The notes under the pieces were generated by a model. That model made no database searches, had not been told where the DNA came from, and saw only the letters and a program-made list of their open reading frames with translations. The position numbers and the translations under genes were made by a program. A stretch of DNA of 64,000 nucleotides from the NCBI RefSeq assembly GCF_943736995.1, contig NZ_OX031157.1, positions 1,771,001 to 1,835,000 on the forward strand, in the 5' to 3' direction. Origin of the DNA: Sporosarcina sp. Marseille-Q4943 (GTDB lineage: Bacteria > Bacillota > Bacilli > Bacillales_A > Planococcaceae). This document shows positions 52,941 through 62,254 of this stretch, piece after piece (position 1 is the stretch's first letter; the number at the start of each line of letters is the position of its first letter).

Positions 52941-55325
52941 TCAGCTGTCCCGGTTCACGATGTAGTTCAGGAAGTGTTTTAGGTAGGGCGTTTTGTGTTG
53001 CATTTCTAGCAAGGTTTCCATTGCGGTGCAGTAGTGGTCCCACATTGCTTTTCGGGCGCCTTCAGCACCGAGGATCGATACGAAGGTTGAATTGTTGTTT
53101 TCGGCGTCTTTTCCGGTTGGCTTTCCGAGTGATGCCAAGTCGCCTTCGACGTCAAGCAAGTCATCCTTGATTTGAAAAGCGATGCCGGCATGATAGGCAA
53201 ACCGTTTTAATGCTTCCAGTTCGTCTTCCTGTTTCCCCGCAAGAATTGCAGGCATGACGAGGGAGGCCTCGAAGGCGATGCCCGTTTTGTAAAAGCACAT
53301 CGTGTTTAGCTGTTCCAACGTCAATTGCTTGCCTTTGGAATTTAAATCCATCGCCTGGCCTAAACACATATCCGTCGTCTTTCCAGCCGAATATTGAATC
53401 AGTCGGAGCACTGCTTCGGGGTCAAAATGTTTGAGTGACGCTTGTTCCTCAACCGCTTTTTGTGTCAGATAAAGACCAGCTAATTCAGCAGTAGCGGTAT
53501 TATACATATGATGCAACGTTGGACGTCCCCTGCGGATGGACGAATTGTCTTGGGACGGCAAGTCATCGAAGATCAGGGAAGCCGTGTGCATATATTCCAA
53601 TGACTTCAGTAAGGGTACGATTGCAGACTGATCCAATCCATATTCGTGAACGCCCATAACCCAAGTCATAATTGGCCTAAGCCGCTTTCCGTCACCTTGA
53701 AGACTGTAATTTGCAGCATCCATGATCGGCTCTTCCATGATAGAAACATTATCATTCTCGCGAATATGTAAGAAATCGTTGATCTCATTTCGCATCGTTT
53801 CAACCATATCTTTAAAGACTTCCCGTTCTTCCCGTTCATCTTTGAAATTGGCGATAATATGATCCCGGAGCAGTTTATCAAAGAAATCCACGTCGTCCGC
53901 TTTTCGAACCATCCTTTGTATGAGTCTATCGAATGATGGATTTCCGGTCGCGAACAGCTCCATCACTTCATTATATTTTTTGTCTCCCATTCGCTCTTTA
54001 TATCGTTTCAAACCATTGATTGCACGGTTCAGAATGACGTCTCGCGTCTTCGTGTCCGAATGATACACGTTATGAATCAAATTGGAGATGACCGTCCAGT
54101 ACAATTCAAATGGGTTAATAAGATCTGGACGCATGTGGTGGTATTTCATGTAGTAGGTGTATGGAGTAACCGCGCCAGCTTCCAAGTCATCAAACATATC
54201 TGCGAAATCATCGGCCAGCTGGTTGTAAATGCCGTAAAAAAATGTTCGGTTGTCAAACCCGTTATCCTCTTCGGCACTCAGCACCGAGCGGACAATTAAG
54301 CGGGAAGAAGCTGATTTTAAGATAATCGGAATGTAAAGCTCTTCATTCGTATATTTATCGTTTAACAAATCTTTTTCACGGTCCACTTCTTGGGAATGAA
54401 AGAACACATACGATTGCTCAAAGAAGTTATCTCCTGTCTCCTGCCGCCGACACGCCTGAATATACGAAAAAGCTTCACGCAGCTCTGAATGGATATAATT
54501 AATTAAACCTTTATTATTTCCACTCCATGCCCCAAGTTCAGGCACGACTCCCGTAACAAGCGTCGTTCGTATCAAGTCGGAATATTGTCTTTTCTCTTCA
54601 TCGGATAAGACATTTGAATCCAAAAGATCATCAATAAATGGATAGGTCAGACCATACGAGTAGCCGAGTCTTATCGCTTCATCCAACTTCCGGGTACGTT
54701 CTTCGGCCGTTTCCTCACCGCCCATCTCTTCAATCTGGTGCAAGATGACGCCAGCAATGATTTTAATCAGTTTACGTTTCGCCTCTTCAGAATTCATCCC
54801 TTTAGGAATATTGGAGGAAACAATCTTCAGTTTGTTCATCAACCAAATCATCGTCGACTCAACGCCTTCTTTTTGAGCCCAACGATACAATCCGGCCATG
54901 CTGAACATCTCCGTTTTGCCTCCATTGCCGGTTGCCGTGGAAAGTGGAAGAAGTTCTTTTATATCGTCAACTACAAGGCGAATCCTGTTCTGTGTTTGAG
55001 ATGAATCCAAGGATTTGCCCAAGTCCCGCAAGAATATATAGGAGATGCTCCGCTCTAAGTAATTATCGAGTTTTCCAGTGTAATCAAGCCATTGTATATA
55101 ATTGGCGTACCCCTGCAAATCGGATTTGCCCTTTCGCGACGAAAACAATGTTAGAAATGTATTATGATGAATATGATTCTGTTTCCAATTTTGAATATCT
55201 TTCGTTAAGGTAGTAGCATAAATCTTGTTTGCGAGCTGTCCGGTTAGCGATGTAAAATATTCGACAGCTTCGTTCTCAGCAAGCCGATAACTTGCATCGG
55301 CATCTTTTTGTAACTTGTCATTCAT
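52941..55325 (-). CDS. Isoprenyl diphosphate synthase fused to an N-terminal terpenoid-synthase-like domain
   Basis: 794 residues. About 500-794 is a trans-isoprenyl diphosphate synthase: GDGKRLRP (about 540), first Asp-rich motif DDLPSQDNSSIRRGRP (about 588) and second FQIKDDLLDVEGD (about 722). This domain makes farnesyl or longer diphosphates. Residues 1-490 have no easy name, but hold a helical stretch with YPFIDDLLDSN (about 233) and YNQLADDFADMFDD (about 375). Their spacing (about 140 residues) is close to that of the two motifs in the C-terminal domain. I infer a second, diverged class I terpenoid fold, perhaps a cyclase. AGAGG lies 9 bases before the ATG. Flanked by repeat copy B and the relic copy. 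Confidence 0.8.
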   Translation of the reverse strand: MNDKLQKDADASYRLAENEAVEYFTSLTGQLANKIYATTLTKDIQNWKQNHIHHNTFLTLFSSRKGKSDLQGYANYIQWLDYTGKLDNYLERSISYIFLRDLGKSLDSSQTQNRIRLVVDDIKELLPLSTATGNGGKTEMFSMAGLYRWAQKEGVESTMIWLMNKLKIVSSNIPKGMNSEEAKRKLIKIIAGVILHQIEEMGGEETAEERTRKLDEAIRLGYSYGLTYPFIDDLLDSNVLSDEEKRQYSDLIRTTLVTGVVPELGAWSGNNKGLINYIHSELREAFSYIQACRRQETGDNFFEQSYVFFHSQEVDREKDLLNDKYTNEELYIPIILKSASSRLIVRSVLSAEEDNGFDNRTFFYGIYNQLADDFADMFDDLEAGAVTPYTYYMKYHHMRPDLINPFELYWTVISNLIHNVYHSDTKTRDVILNRAINGLKRYKERMGDKKYNEVMELFATGNPSFDRLIQRMVRKADDVDFFDKLLRDHIIANFKDEREEREVFKDMVETMRNEINDFLHIRENDNVSIMEEPIMDAANYSLQGDGKRLRPIMTWVMGVHEYGLDQSAIVPLLKSLEYMHTASLIFDDLPSQDNSSIRRGRPTLHHMYNTATAELAGLYLTQKAVEEQASLKHFDPEAVLRLIQYSAGKTTDMCLGQAMDLNSKGKQLTLEQLNTMCFYKTGIAFEASLVMPAILAGKQEDELEALKRFAYHAGIAFQIKDDLLDVEGDLASLGKPTGKDAENNNSTFVSILGAEGARKAMWDHYCTAMETLLEMQHKTPYLKHFLNYIVNRDS

Positions 55326-55353
55326 ACTACATTACCTCTACTTCATGTTTTTT

Positions 55354-55415
55354 AAGTGCCTGTGAAATCTACTATATGCAATGGAATAGCGTTGTCTGAA
55401 TGATTTGCCTCACTT
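55354..55415 (+). repeat. Decayed third copy of the 146-bp element
   Basis: AGTGCCTGTG (55355-55364) matches the left end, and about 40 bases from 55374 (ATATGCAATGGAATAGCG...) match the right end of copies A and B at roughly 70 percent. The centre is deleted. It lies in the divergent promoter region between the synthase and the sensor kinase. Confidence 0.55.
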
Positions 55416-55508
55416 TGCAATTAAGTGTGGCAAACCTAAACAAATACTAACATATTAACGGGATTACGATTATGATTGGAAGGAATTGCATAGCGAGGAG
55501 TTGCGAAC

Positions 55509-57173
55509 ATGTTTCAAAAACATACTAGGCGTGCTAAAAATCCACATCTGAAGCCAAACATCATCATCAGTTTCAGAATGAAAATGATTTTATTAATAGG
55601 CGCCCTTATTATTGCAATTATTTCGGTGATTGGACTATACATAGATCATTTCATCTCTGTCACGCTGAAAGAAGAAGTCGGGAATCGCGCGCTTAGTGTC
55701 GCGGAAAGTGTGGCGAACATTCCTGAACTGGCCGAAGCATTTGGACATGAAGACCCCGCTTCCATTATCAATCCACTTGTTGCGCCGATTCAAAAGGCCA
55801 CTAAAGCTGAATTTATTGTCATCGGCAATACGGAAGAAATTCGGTATGCACATCCTGATACTACTAAAATCGGAAAGAAAATGGTCGGGGAAGACAATGG
55901 AAGGGCTTTAGTATATGGCGAGTCGTATGTCTCCCAAGCAGTCGGATCATTGGGCAGCTCAGTTCGCGCCAAAGTCCCCGTGTATTTGGACGGAAACATT
56001 GTCGGAGTCGTATCGGTCGGATTTTTAGCGACAGATATCCAATCGATAATAAAATCTTATAATAATCACTTATGGCTAGTCTTAGTACCTATCGCTTCAG
56101 TAGCTGTAATTGGCGCCATTCTAATTGCATCGTATATAAAAAAAGTATTATTCGGCTTGGAACCGGAGGAAATTGCACATTTATTTTACCAAAAAGAGAC
56201 GATTCTACAATCAACCCATGAAGGCATTATCGCTGTAAATCAAAGTGGCATGATTACGATGATCAATTCTGCGGCACAACATTTATTGTTCAATCAGGTC
56301 ATTCATCCTGAACAATATATAGGAACGCCGCTCCGAGACCTCGTGCCTGCACAACAATTGCTCCCTTTTCTTCAAGACGAAAATGAGCGCATCGATCAAG
56401 AGATGATGATCGGCAAAACGATTGTTTTTGCTAATAAATCTCCTATCTACTACAATGACTCGTTAGTCGGAACGGTATTTACATTCCGGAATAAAACGGA
56501 AATTGATTTATTAACAAAGGAATTGACATCGATTAAGCAATATACAAATGCGTTGCGAGCCCAAACACATGAGTTTTCGAACAAGCTCTATACGATCCTT
56601 GGTTTATTGCAACTCGATAAAAAAGAAGAAGCGCTTCGCTATATCCAGCGGGAAAGTTCACTGCAAAAAAACTGGATTCGTCTGCTCATTCAGAAGGTGT
56701 CCGACCCGAAGGTGAGCGGCCTGTTGCTCGGCAAGATCAATCAAGGAAGTGAATTAGGGATAGCTATTACAATCCAAGAAGATAGCATACTGGGAACGCA
56801 TTTAAGAGATAAGCAAAGTGAGGCCTTGTTAACTGCCATCGGGAATTTGATTGATAATGCGATGGACGCCGTGAAAAAAAATTCCTCAGATGATCGGAAA
56901 ATAGCGATCTTCTTTACCGATATCGGAAAGGAGATCATATTTGAAATAGACGATACAGGCGAAGGGGTTCCCGACGAGTATGTGAATAAGATCTTCGAAC
57001 AAGGATTTACATTAAAGGAAGGCGAACATAGAGGTTTTGGGTTGGCGCTAACAAAGCAACTTATCGAGGAAGTGAACGGAAACCTCTATTTGGAAGAAGG
57101 GGATCTCGGCGGTGCAAGCTTTGTGCTATCCATACCTAAAGATGCGGATGAGAGGGGGACATCGAATGCTTGA
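55509..57173 (+). CDS. CitA/DcuS-type sensor histidine kinase (CitS-like)
   Basis: 554 residues. TM1 (about 25-47), an extracytoplasmic PDC sensor (about 50-185) with the SLGSSVRAKVPVY-GNIVGVVSVG core typical of di/tricarboxylate sensors, TM2 (about 187-208), a cytosolic PAS domain (about 225-330), and a kinase core. The phospho-acceptor is in RAQTHEFSNKLYTILGLLQL and the N box is NLIDNAMDAV. It overlaps the response regulator gene by 8 bases. A citrate-type transporter follows, so it most likely senses external citrate or a similar acid. Confidence 0.88.
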   Translation: MFQKHTRRAKNPHLKPNIIISFRMKMILLIGALIIAIISVIGLYIDHFISVTLKEEVGNRALSVAESVANIPELAEAFGHEDPASIINPLVAPIQKATKAEFIVIGNTEEIRYAHPDTTKIGKKMVGEDNGRALVYGESYVSQAVGSLGSSVRAKVPVYLDGNIVGVVSVGFLATDIQSIIKSYNNHLWLVLVPIASVAVIGAILIASYIKKVLFGLEPEEIAHLFYQKETILQSTHEGIIAVNQSGMITMINSAAQHLLFNQVIHPEQYIGTPLRDLVPAQQLLPFLQDENERIDQEMMIGKTIVFANKSPIYYNDSLVGTVFTFRNKTEIDLLTKELTSIKQYTNALRAQTHEFSNKLYTILGLLQLDKKEEALRYIQRESSLQKNWIRLLIQKVSDPKVSGLLLGKINQGSELGIAITIQEDSILGTHLRDKQSEALLTAIGNLIDNAMDAVKKNSSDDRKIAIFFTDIGKEIIFEIDDTGEGVPDEYVNKIFEQGFTLKEGEHRGFGLALTKQLIEEVNGNLYLEEGDLGGASFVLSIPKDADERGTSNA

Positions 57174-57873
57174 GTCGATTCAAGTATTGATTATTGAGGA
57201 TGACTTTCGGATTGCAGACATTAATCGTCAATTTGTCAATCGCGTGGAAGGATTTGTTGTGACTTACGTTGCAAAGACGGGCGAGGAAGCACTCACTTAC
57301 TTACGCAGCACCGAAAATTTGCCGCAGCTTATATTGTTAGATGTTTATATTCCGGATGTCCAAGGATTGGAGCTGTTTTGGACGTTAAGAACCGAGTTTA
57401 CGGAAATCGATGTCATTATGATGACGGCTGCAAAGGAAGTGGAGACGATTGCGGAAACGTTGCGTGGAGGAATCTTCGATTACATCGTGAAACCGGTGGA
57501 CTTCGACCGATTCGAACGGACCTTTGTGGGCTATCGGAAGCAAAAGCATCTTTTGACGACAAAAACAGAGCTCATGCAAGAGGAAATCGATCTCCTGACA
57601 GGTTTGCAAATAACCGCACCTCCATTACAAGACAATGATGAAAGGTTGCCGAAGGGAATCGATCAACTCACATTGGAAAAAATAAAAATGATTCTACATG
57701 AGAGTGATGAGTCCGGTATTACGGCTTTAGATGCCGGAAGCAAAGTAGGTGTGAGCAGATCGACCGCCAGGCGGTATCTAGAATATTTAGTGTCCATAAA
57801 AGAAGCAGATGCCCAGTTGAAGTACGGAGATATCGGCCGTCCCGAACGAAAATACATACCGTGGACAAAATGA
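57166..57873 (+). CDS. CitB/DcuR-family response regulator (CitT-like)
   Basis: 235 residues from the ATG at 57166 with GAGGGGG upstream. Receiver domain with the acidic pair EDD (about 11-13), phospho-acceptor Asp in LLDVYIPD (about 57), and the switch Lys in VKPVDF. The C-terminal HTH is GITALDAGSKVGVSRSTARRYLEYL. The partner kinase gene overlaps its start. It probably activates the downstream CitMHS transporter gene. Confidence 0.9.
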   Translation: MLESIQVLIIEDDFRIADINRQFVNRVEGFVVTYVAKTGEEALTYLRSTENLPQLILLDVYIPDVQGLELFWTLRTEFTEIDVIMMTAAKEVETIAETLRGGIFDYIVKPVDFDRFERTFVGYRKQKHLLTTKTELMQEEIDLLTGLQITAPPLQDNDERLPKGIDQLTLEKIKMILHESDESGITALDAGSKVGVSRSTARRYLEYLVSIKEADAQLKYGDIGRPERKYIPWTK

Positions 57874-57927
57874 ACAAAACGACCAGAACACCCAATAGTG
57901 TTTTTAATTGAATAACCTTATACTTAT

Positions 57928-57986
57928 AACCTCTCTATGATAGATTTCTAACTATAGAATATTTTGAAATAGAGAGGTTGTTTTTT
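57928..57986 (+). terminator. Terminator or attenuator between response regulator and citrate carrier
   Basis: AACCTCTCTAT (57928-57938) pairs perfectly with ATAGAGAGGTT (57969-57979) over a 30-base loop and is followed by GTTTTTTG. Confidence 0.8.
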
Positions 57987-58013
57987 GTATAGCGGTACTT
58001 GTACTATTAAATA
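57985..58013 (+). promoter_or_regulatory. Possible promoter of the citrate carrier gene
   Basis: TTGTAT (57985-57990) and TAAATA (58008-58013) with a 17-base spacer, just after the terminator. Response regulator sites are not resolved. Confidence 0.35.
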
Positions 58014-58083
58014 TGTATCCGCTTACATAAATATTAGCCCTCTCTTGCATGAGTGCAATTCGGCTCAACGGAAAGGAGACAAT

Positions 58084-59421
58084 ATGCTAAGTATTATAGG
58101 TTTGATAACAATTGTCATTATTGTAGCTCTACTCATTAGCGGGAAAGTTTCTCCCATTGTCGGACTCGTGTTAGTGCCAGTTGCAGGGGCATTTGCTGCA
58201 GGCTTCAGTTTCGATGAAATTGGCGTGTTTTTCACGGAAGGTACAACTAAAGTTGCAAGCGTTGCCATCATGTTCATCTTTGCAATTTTATTTTTCGGAA
58301 TCATGCAAGACGTCGGTCTATTCGACCCACTCATTAATAAAATGATTGCAATTTCCCGTGGAAATGTCATTGCAGTTGCCGTTGCAACTGTTATCATTGC
58401 CGCAATCGCACATTTGGACGGTTCAGGCGCATCGACATTCCTCATTACAATACCGGCATTGCTGCCTTTGTACAAACGGTTGAGAATGAATCCATATTTG
58501 CTCCTGATGCTTGTCGGAACAGCTGCCGCCATTATGAATATGGTGCCGTGGGCTGGTCCGCTTGGACGAACGGCTTCTGTATTGGATGTGGATGTTTCAG
58601 AGCTTTGGAGGCCGCTCATTCAGATTCAAATTATCGGTATTGTTTTATTAATTATTATTGCCGTCACTTTAGGCTATCGCGAGAAACGTTTGATTGCGAA
58701 AAAGGCTTCACTGGGCGAAGAGGCGTTGGAAGAAGGAATTTCTGATGATGCATATGCTGAAGCACAATTGGCGGCTACCGTTGCAGAAGAGAATGATCTA
58801 AAGCGCCCAAAACTTCTTTGGATCAACGCCCTCCTCGCTATTGCAGTTATCGGCGTTCTCGTGTGGGGCATTATTCCCGCAGGTTTTGCCTTTATGATCG
58901 GTGTCAGTATTGCATTACCACTCAACTTCCCGAAAGTTCAAGACCAAATGGCGCGCATTAAAGAGCATGCGCCAGGCGGAATTATGATGGCCACAATTAT
59001 ATTGGCGGCTGGATCTTTCTTAGGAATTTTGAACGGCACAAATATGCTGACTTCGATTGCTACCGATCTCGTGACAGTTTTACCGGCATTCGTTGCTCCA
59101 TATTTGCATATCATCATCGGGGTATTCGGCGTACCTTTCGACTTGCTATTAAGCACGGACGCATACTATTTTGCACTGTTGCCGGTTATTGACCAGGTTG
59201 CTCTCACATTTGGTGTTCCATCGCTTTCCACTGCATACGCCATGATCATCGGAAACATTATCGGTACATTTGTCAGTCCGTTATCTCCTGCTCTATGGTT
59301 GGCGCTAGGGCTCGCTGGATTGGAAATGGGGAAACATATCCGTTATTCCTTCATGATGATGTGGGGGCTGAGCATTGTCCTTTTAGTCATTGCAGTATTA
59401 CTGGGCGTAATTGTAATTTAA
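58084..59421 (+). CDS. CitMHS family citrate/metal-citrate transporter
   Basis: 445 residues and about 12 TM helices. Family markers include FGIMQDVGLFDPLINKMI, HLDGSGASTFLITIPALLPLY (about 113-133) and DLLLSTDAYYFALLPVIDQVA near 350-370. CitM and CitH of B. subtilis take up citrate complexed with Mg or Ca. The AAAGGAG site supports the ATG at 58084; the longer open frame starts inside the terminator. Its placement behind the CitST-like pair makes it the likely regulated target. Confidence 0.92.
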   Translation: MLSIIGLITIVIIVALLISGKVSPIVGLVLVPVAGAFAAGFSFDEIGVFFTEGTTKVASVAIMFIFAILFFGIMQDVGLFDPLINKMIAISRGNVIAVAVATVIIAAIAHLDGSGASTFLITIPALLPLYKRLRMNPYLLLMLVGTAAAIMNMVPWAGPLGRTASVLDVDVSELWRPLIQIQIIGIVLLIIIAVTLGYREKRLIAKKASLGEEALEEGISDDAYAEAQLAATVAEENDLKRPKLLWINALLAIAVIGVLVWGIIPAGFAFMIGVSIALPLNFPKVQDQMARIKEHAPGGIMMATIILAAGSFLGILNGTNMLTSIATDLVTVLPAFVAPYLHIIIGVFGVPFDLLLSTDAYYFALLPVIDQVALTFGVPSLSTAYAMIIGNIIGTFVSPLSPALWLALGLAGLEMGKHIRYSFMMMWGLSIVLLVIAVLLGVIVI

Positions 59422-59430
59422 TTTTAAAAA

Positions 59431-59477
59431 AAGTATCAGCCTCTCCCGAAACTTTCGGAGTGTGCTGATACTTTTTT
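59431..59477. terminator. Bidirectional terminator between citrate carrier and splB
   Basis: AAGTATCAGC/GCTGATACTT (59431-59440 and 59464-59473), with an inner CCGAAA hairpin and T runs on both strands. Confidence 0.92.
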
Positions 59478-59502
59478 GTTCTTTTGTGCTACTCAATTTG
59501 TT

Positions 59503-60531
59503 TCACGTGAAATATTCTATTTTGGCGTTTGGAAAGTACTTTTCCATATAGCTGTATAAACGATCCTTCAATTCATCCTCTTCGTCTTTCTGATAAATAT
59601 ATTTGCCGATGCCGTACTTCCCCCATTTATAGCGTCTCTTCTCTTCATCCAACTCGAGTTTTGTCTTCGGGTAGTTCTTCTCGATGACTCTTTTCGCCGG
59701 CTTCGTAAATCGATGCTGAATGAATTCAAAGGTGATATCTTCGCGGGCATCCTGTGGCAACTCTTCATCGAGACGCTCAAACAGATGCCGATACCCTTCC
59801 TCCCAGCCTTCGTGAATGTAAATTGGCGCGACGATAAAGCCGAGTGGGTAGCCTGCTCTTGCCACCTTCCCCGCCGCCTCGATACGCTTCGCCAAAGGAG
59901 AGGTTCCCGGCTCGAAGTTTTTTATGACGTAATCGGCATTGACACTGAAACGGAATCGCGTGTGACCATTATGCTTCGCGTCAAGCAAATGGTCCACGTA
60001 ATGGAACTTGGTCACAAACCGGAGCCTGCCCAGTTCCGTTTGACCGAAATGTTCAATAGCTCTTTTCAATGAATGGGTCAGATGATCAATCCCTACAATA
60101 TCCGATGTACAGGCTGCCTCGAACCTCGTAATTTCAGGCGCCCGTTCTTCAATATAGTTGTCAGCGGCTTCGAGGATCTCTTCCACGTTCACGTACGTGC
60201 GGATATACGGTTTAGTTCCCATTGTCGTCTGGAGATAACAATAATGGCAATGTCCCATGCACCCTGTCGCCAAGGGAATTGCATACTCCGCTGACGGTTT
60301 TGATGTATCGAACTTCAACGTTTTTCGAATTCCGACGACTAACGTCGATTTTGCAATCCGATACTTCTGTGCATCTGTCTCACCGGGCAAATCCCGGATC
60401 TGATTGTGCGAAGTCGTGAACCGAATTTCGATTCCCATCTTCTCGAACTTCTCTTTCAATTCTTTTCCAAGCGGATAATCCAATGCATTTGGTTCAAAAT
60501 AGACAAGCTGTGGTGTGAAGGGTTTATTCAT
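59503..60531 (-). CDS. splB: Spore photoproduct lyase
   Basis: 342 residues from MNKPFTPQLVYFEP, aligning end to end with B. subtilis SplB. A radical SAM enzyme, it reverses 5-thyminyl-5,6-dihydrothymine in spore DNA during germination. The iron-sulfur motif CMGHCHYC (about 91-98) and the conserved hydrogen-donor Cys in EAACTSDIVG are present. A splA regulator gene is absent. The best Shine-Dalgarno sequence lies 36-42 bases upstream, in front of a tiny ORF overlapping the splB start, suggesting coupled translation. A CTTGTC/GACAAG inverted repeat lies at 60592-60608 in the leader. Marks the host as a spore former. Confidence 0.96.
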   Translation of the reverse strand: MNKPFTPQLVYFEPNALDYPLGKELKEKFEKMGIEIRFTTSHNQIRDLPGETDAQKYRIAKSTLVVGIRKTLKFDTSKPSAEYAIPLATGCMGHCHYCYLQTTMGTKPYIRTYVNVEEILEAADNYIEERAPEITRFEAACTSDIVGIDHLTHSLKRAIEHFGQTELGRLRFVTKFHYVDHLLDAKHNGHTRFRFSVNADYVIKNFEPGTSPLAKRIEAAGKVARAGYPLGFIVAPIYIHEGWEEGYRHLFERLDEELPQDAREDITFEFIQHRFTKPAKRVIEKNYPKTKLELDEEKRRYKWGKYGIGKYIYQKDEEDELKDRLYSYMEKYFPNAKIEYFT

Positions 60532-60565
60532 GCTTTGCACGACCTGATCCATGTTGGTTATCCAT
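60524..60565 (-). CDS. 13-codon leader ORF overlapping the splB start
   Basis: The ATG at 60565 sits 5 bases past AAAGGTG. The peptide MDNQHGSGRAKHE ends in a TAA that overlaps the splB ATG (ATGAATAA). The splB ATG itself has only a poor site, so ribosomes ending this ORF may restart on splB. No similarity is expected at this length; evidence is from signals only. Confidence 0.45.
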   Translation of the reverse strand: MDNQHGSGRAKHE

Positions 60566-60631
60566 GTGATCACCTTTCTCTTTTTCCTTAGCTTGTCTTA
60601 AGGACAAGAAATTATGAAAAAGTACTTTCTC

Positions 60632-61822
60632 CTAATCCAACAGCTCTTCCGAAAGGAGTGTAAATCCTTCGATCATCGTGTCCTCTTCCACCTCAATCAA
60701 AATGCACGTTTTACCGTTCACTTCAACTTGCCTTACAAACCGCAAGTCTTGTGGGCTGATGGAGATATTCGCCACTTTCGTTTCGATTTTGATCGATTTC
60801 GAAGTATAACTTGGGACGATATGGCTTGCTTTCATTTCATACGTATCATCATCGATCACTTTTCGGAATGCTCTTTCCACTTTCTCGGTATCGACGTCTT
60901 CCAAGCCGCTCGCTTTCAGTACACGAGTCAACTCTTTCGTATCCAATGTAGGTGTGCTTTCATCTTCCTCTTCCTCGTCGTCCACCTCCATCATGCGTTG
61001 GATCTCGTCATACACGCTCGCAATCGTTCGTGTATTCATTTCTTCGCCGACAACCGATTTGACGATCTCTTCAAAAACGACTTTATCTTCCTCGGCAGTC
61101 ATAATCTCCTCGCCATCCAACACATTTTCGATAAAGTGGAAGTTCGGCTTATTCGCTTTGCCCGCCGCATATAAGACATGGTTAACGTCTGCCGCGTTAT
61201 CCGTAAAGCATGGGAATAAAAAGCCACCGATCGGAGAAGTTAGATTGATGATCGGGTCTAGCGTTATGCGCGACTTGAATTTCTTCTCATTGAAATCAAA
61301 TATAAGGGATTGTTTTGGCATATCGGTCTGATTCATGCTGCAAAGAATGAACGGGTTCTTGTACACTTCATCCCGGTCCGCCACTTCCGCCTCTTCGCTA
61401 TGCCGTTTCGTCGGTTTGTAATAATTCCCGCGGATGAACGTGACGACGATGTCTTTTTCATATTGAGTGTCCTGCACCATCTTTTGAGCAATTTTTTGCA
61501 TTTCCGCCTTCCAATCTTCTACGTTGTCCGACTGGAGACCATCATATAAAATCTGCTGCGTATGATCTGTTTCCTCTTCCGATTGGCTTCGGAACTTCAC
61601 TTCAAAAAGCTTTGCATCGAGTTTGCCGCCCAACACTTTTTTGAAATTGGCAAGGAACAATTCCTGTTGCTCGCGGTCCAAAAGAGCAAATGGTTGGCTC
61701 ACCTCGTGATAGATTTCATTGTTCTCCTGCCGAACATATACATTATAAATATCGATAATTTTCAATAAATCCGTATCTAACTTGAAACGTTTACGGAAAT
61801 CTGCAATGGCTTTCTTGTTCAT
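60632..61822 (-). CDS. DUF4317 family protein
   Basis: 396 residues beginning MNKKAIADFRKRFKLDTDLLKI, the typical start of DUF4317 proteins found across Firmicutes. It has mixed alpha/beta content and an acidic stretch DDEEEEDESTP near 283. No signal peptide or TM segment. Function unknown. It lies 100 bases upstream of splB on the same strand without a T-run terminator, so some read-through into splB is possible. Confidence 0.85.
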   Translation of the reverse strand: MNKKAIADFRKRFKLDTDLLKIIDIYNVYVRQENNEIYHEVSQPFALLDREQQELFLANFKKVLGGKLDAKLFEVKFRSQSEEETDHTQQILYDGLQSDNVEDWKAEMQKIAQKMVQDTQYEKDIVVTFIRGNYYKPTKRHSEEAEVADRDEVYKNPFILCSMNQTDMPKQSLIFDFNEKKFKSRITLDPIINLTSPIGGFLFPCFTDNAADVNHVLYAAGKANKPNFHFIENVLDGEEIMTAEEDKVVFEEIVKSVVGEEMNTRTIASVYDEIQRMMEVDDEEEEDESTPTLDTKELTRVLKASGLEDVDTEKVERAFRKVIDDDTYEMKASHIVPSYTSKSIKIETKVANISISPQDLRFVRQVEVNGKTCILIEVEEDTMIEGFTLLSEELLD

Positions 61823-62063
61823 TTATATTTCAACTCCCTGGCTAATCTATTATTTCAAGTACGTAAAAAAGAGCGTCCATAGCTATCGTTCAGCTTTTGA
61901 CACTCCTTTATTATATCAATGTTTGTGAGGATAGCAGGAACACATTTAATTTTGAATAATACGTGTGTCAATCAGGCCGCTATTGCAGAGTATTTCCTAT
62001 TTGGGCGGAGTTATCCTACAATGAAGCAAATGAGCTCACTCCTAATGAAACGAGGGATTTCCC

Positions 62064-62231
62064 ATGATGTGTGGATCAAAATGCTTCCTTGTGAAGATGG
62101 AAAATAACGGGACAAAACAAATCAAGCAAGTCATCGCGCGAAATCCTATTGGTGCGAGAAAAGTGATTAGAGGAAAGTATGGAGCCGGGGTGGAGATTTT
62201 ATCGGTGAGAGAAGAGAAGAGGCATTTTTGA
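62064..62231 (+). CDS. Small basic protein, 55 residues (candidate)
   Basis: The ATG lies 7 bases past CGAGGG. The product MMCGSKCFLVKMENNGTKQ to VREEKRHF is compact, with a segment KQVIARNPIGARKVIRGKYGAGVEILSV that reads like a real alpha/beta unit rather than random translation. A 62-codon frame at 61919-62107 overlaps its start in another phase and lacks a good ribosome site. I do not recognise the family. Confidence 0.5.
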   Translation: MMCGSKCFLVKMENNGTKQIKQVIARNPIGARKVIRGKYGAGVEILSVREEKRHF

Positions 62232-62254
62232 TTGCCGCAGTCAGGAAATAAATA

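Noticed and set aside
61919-62107. 62-residue ORF on the plus strand
   Set aside because: It lacks a good ribosome site and overlaps, in another frame, the start of the better supported 55-residue ORF at 62064.
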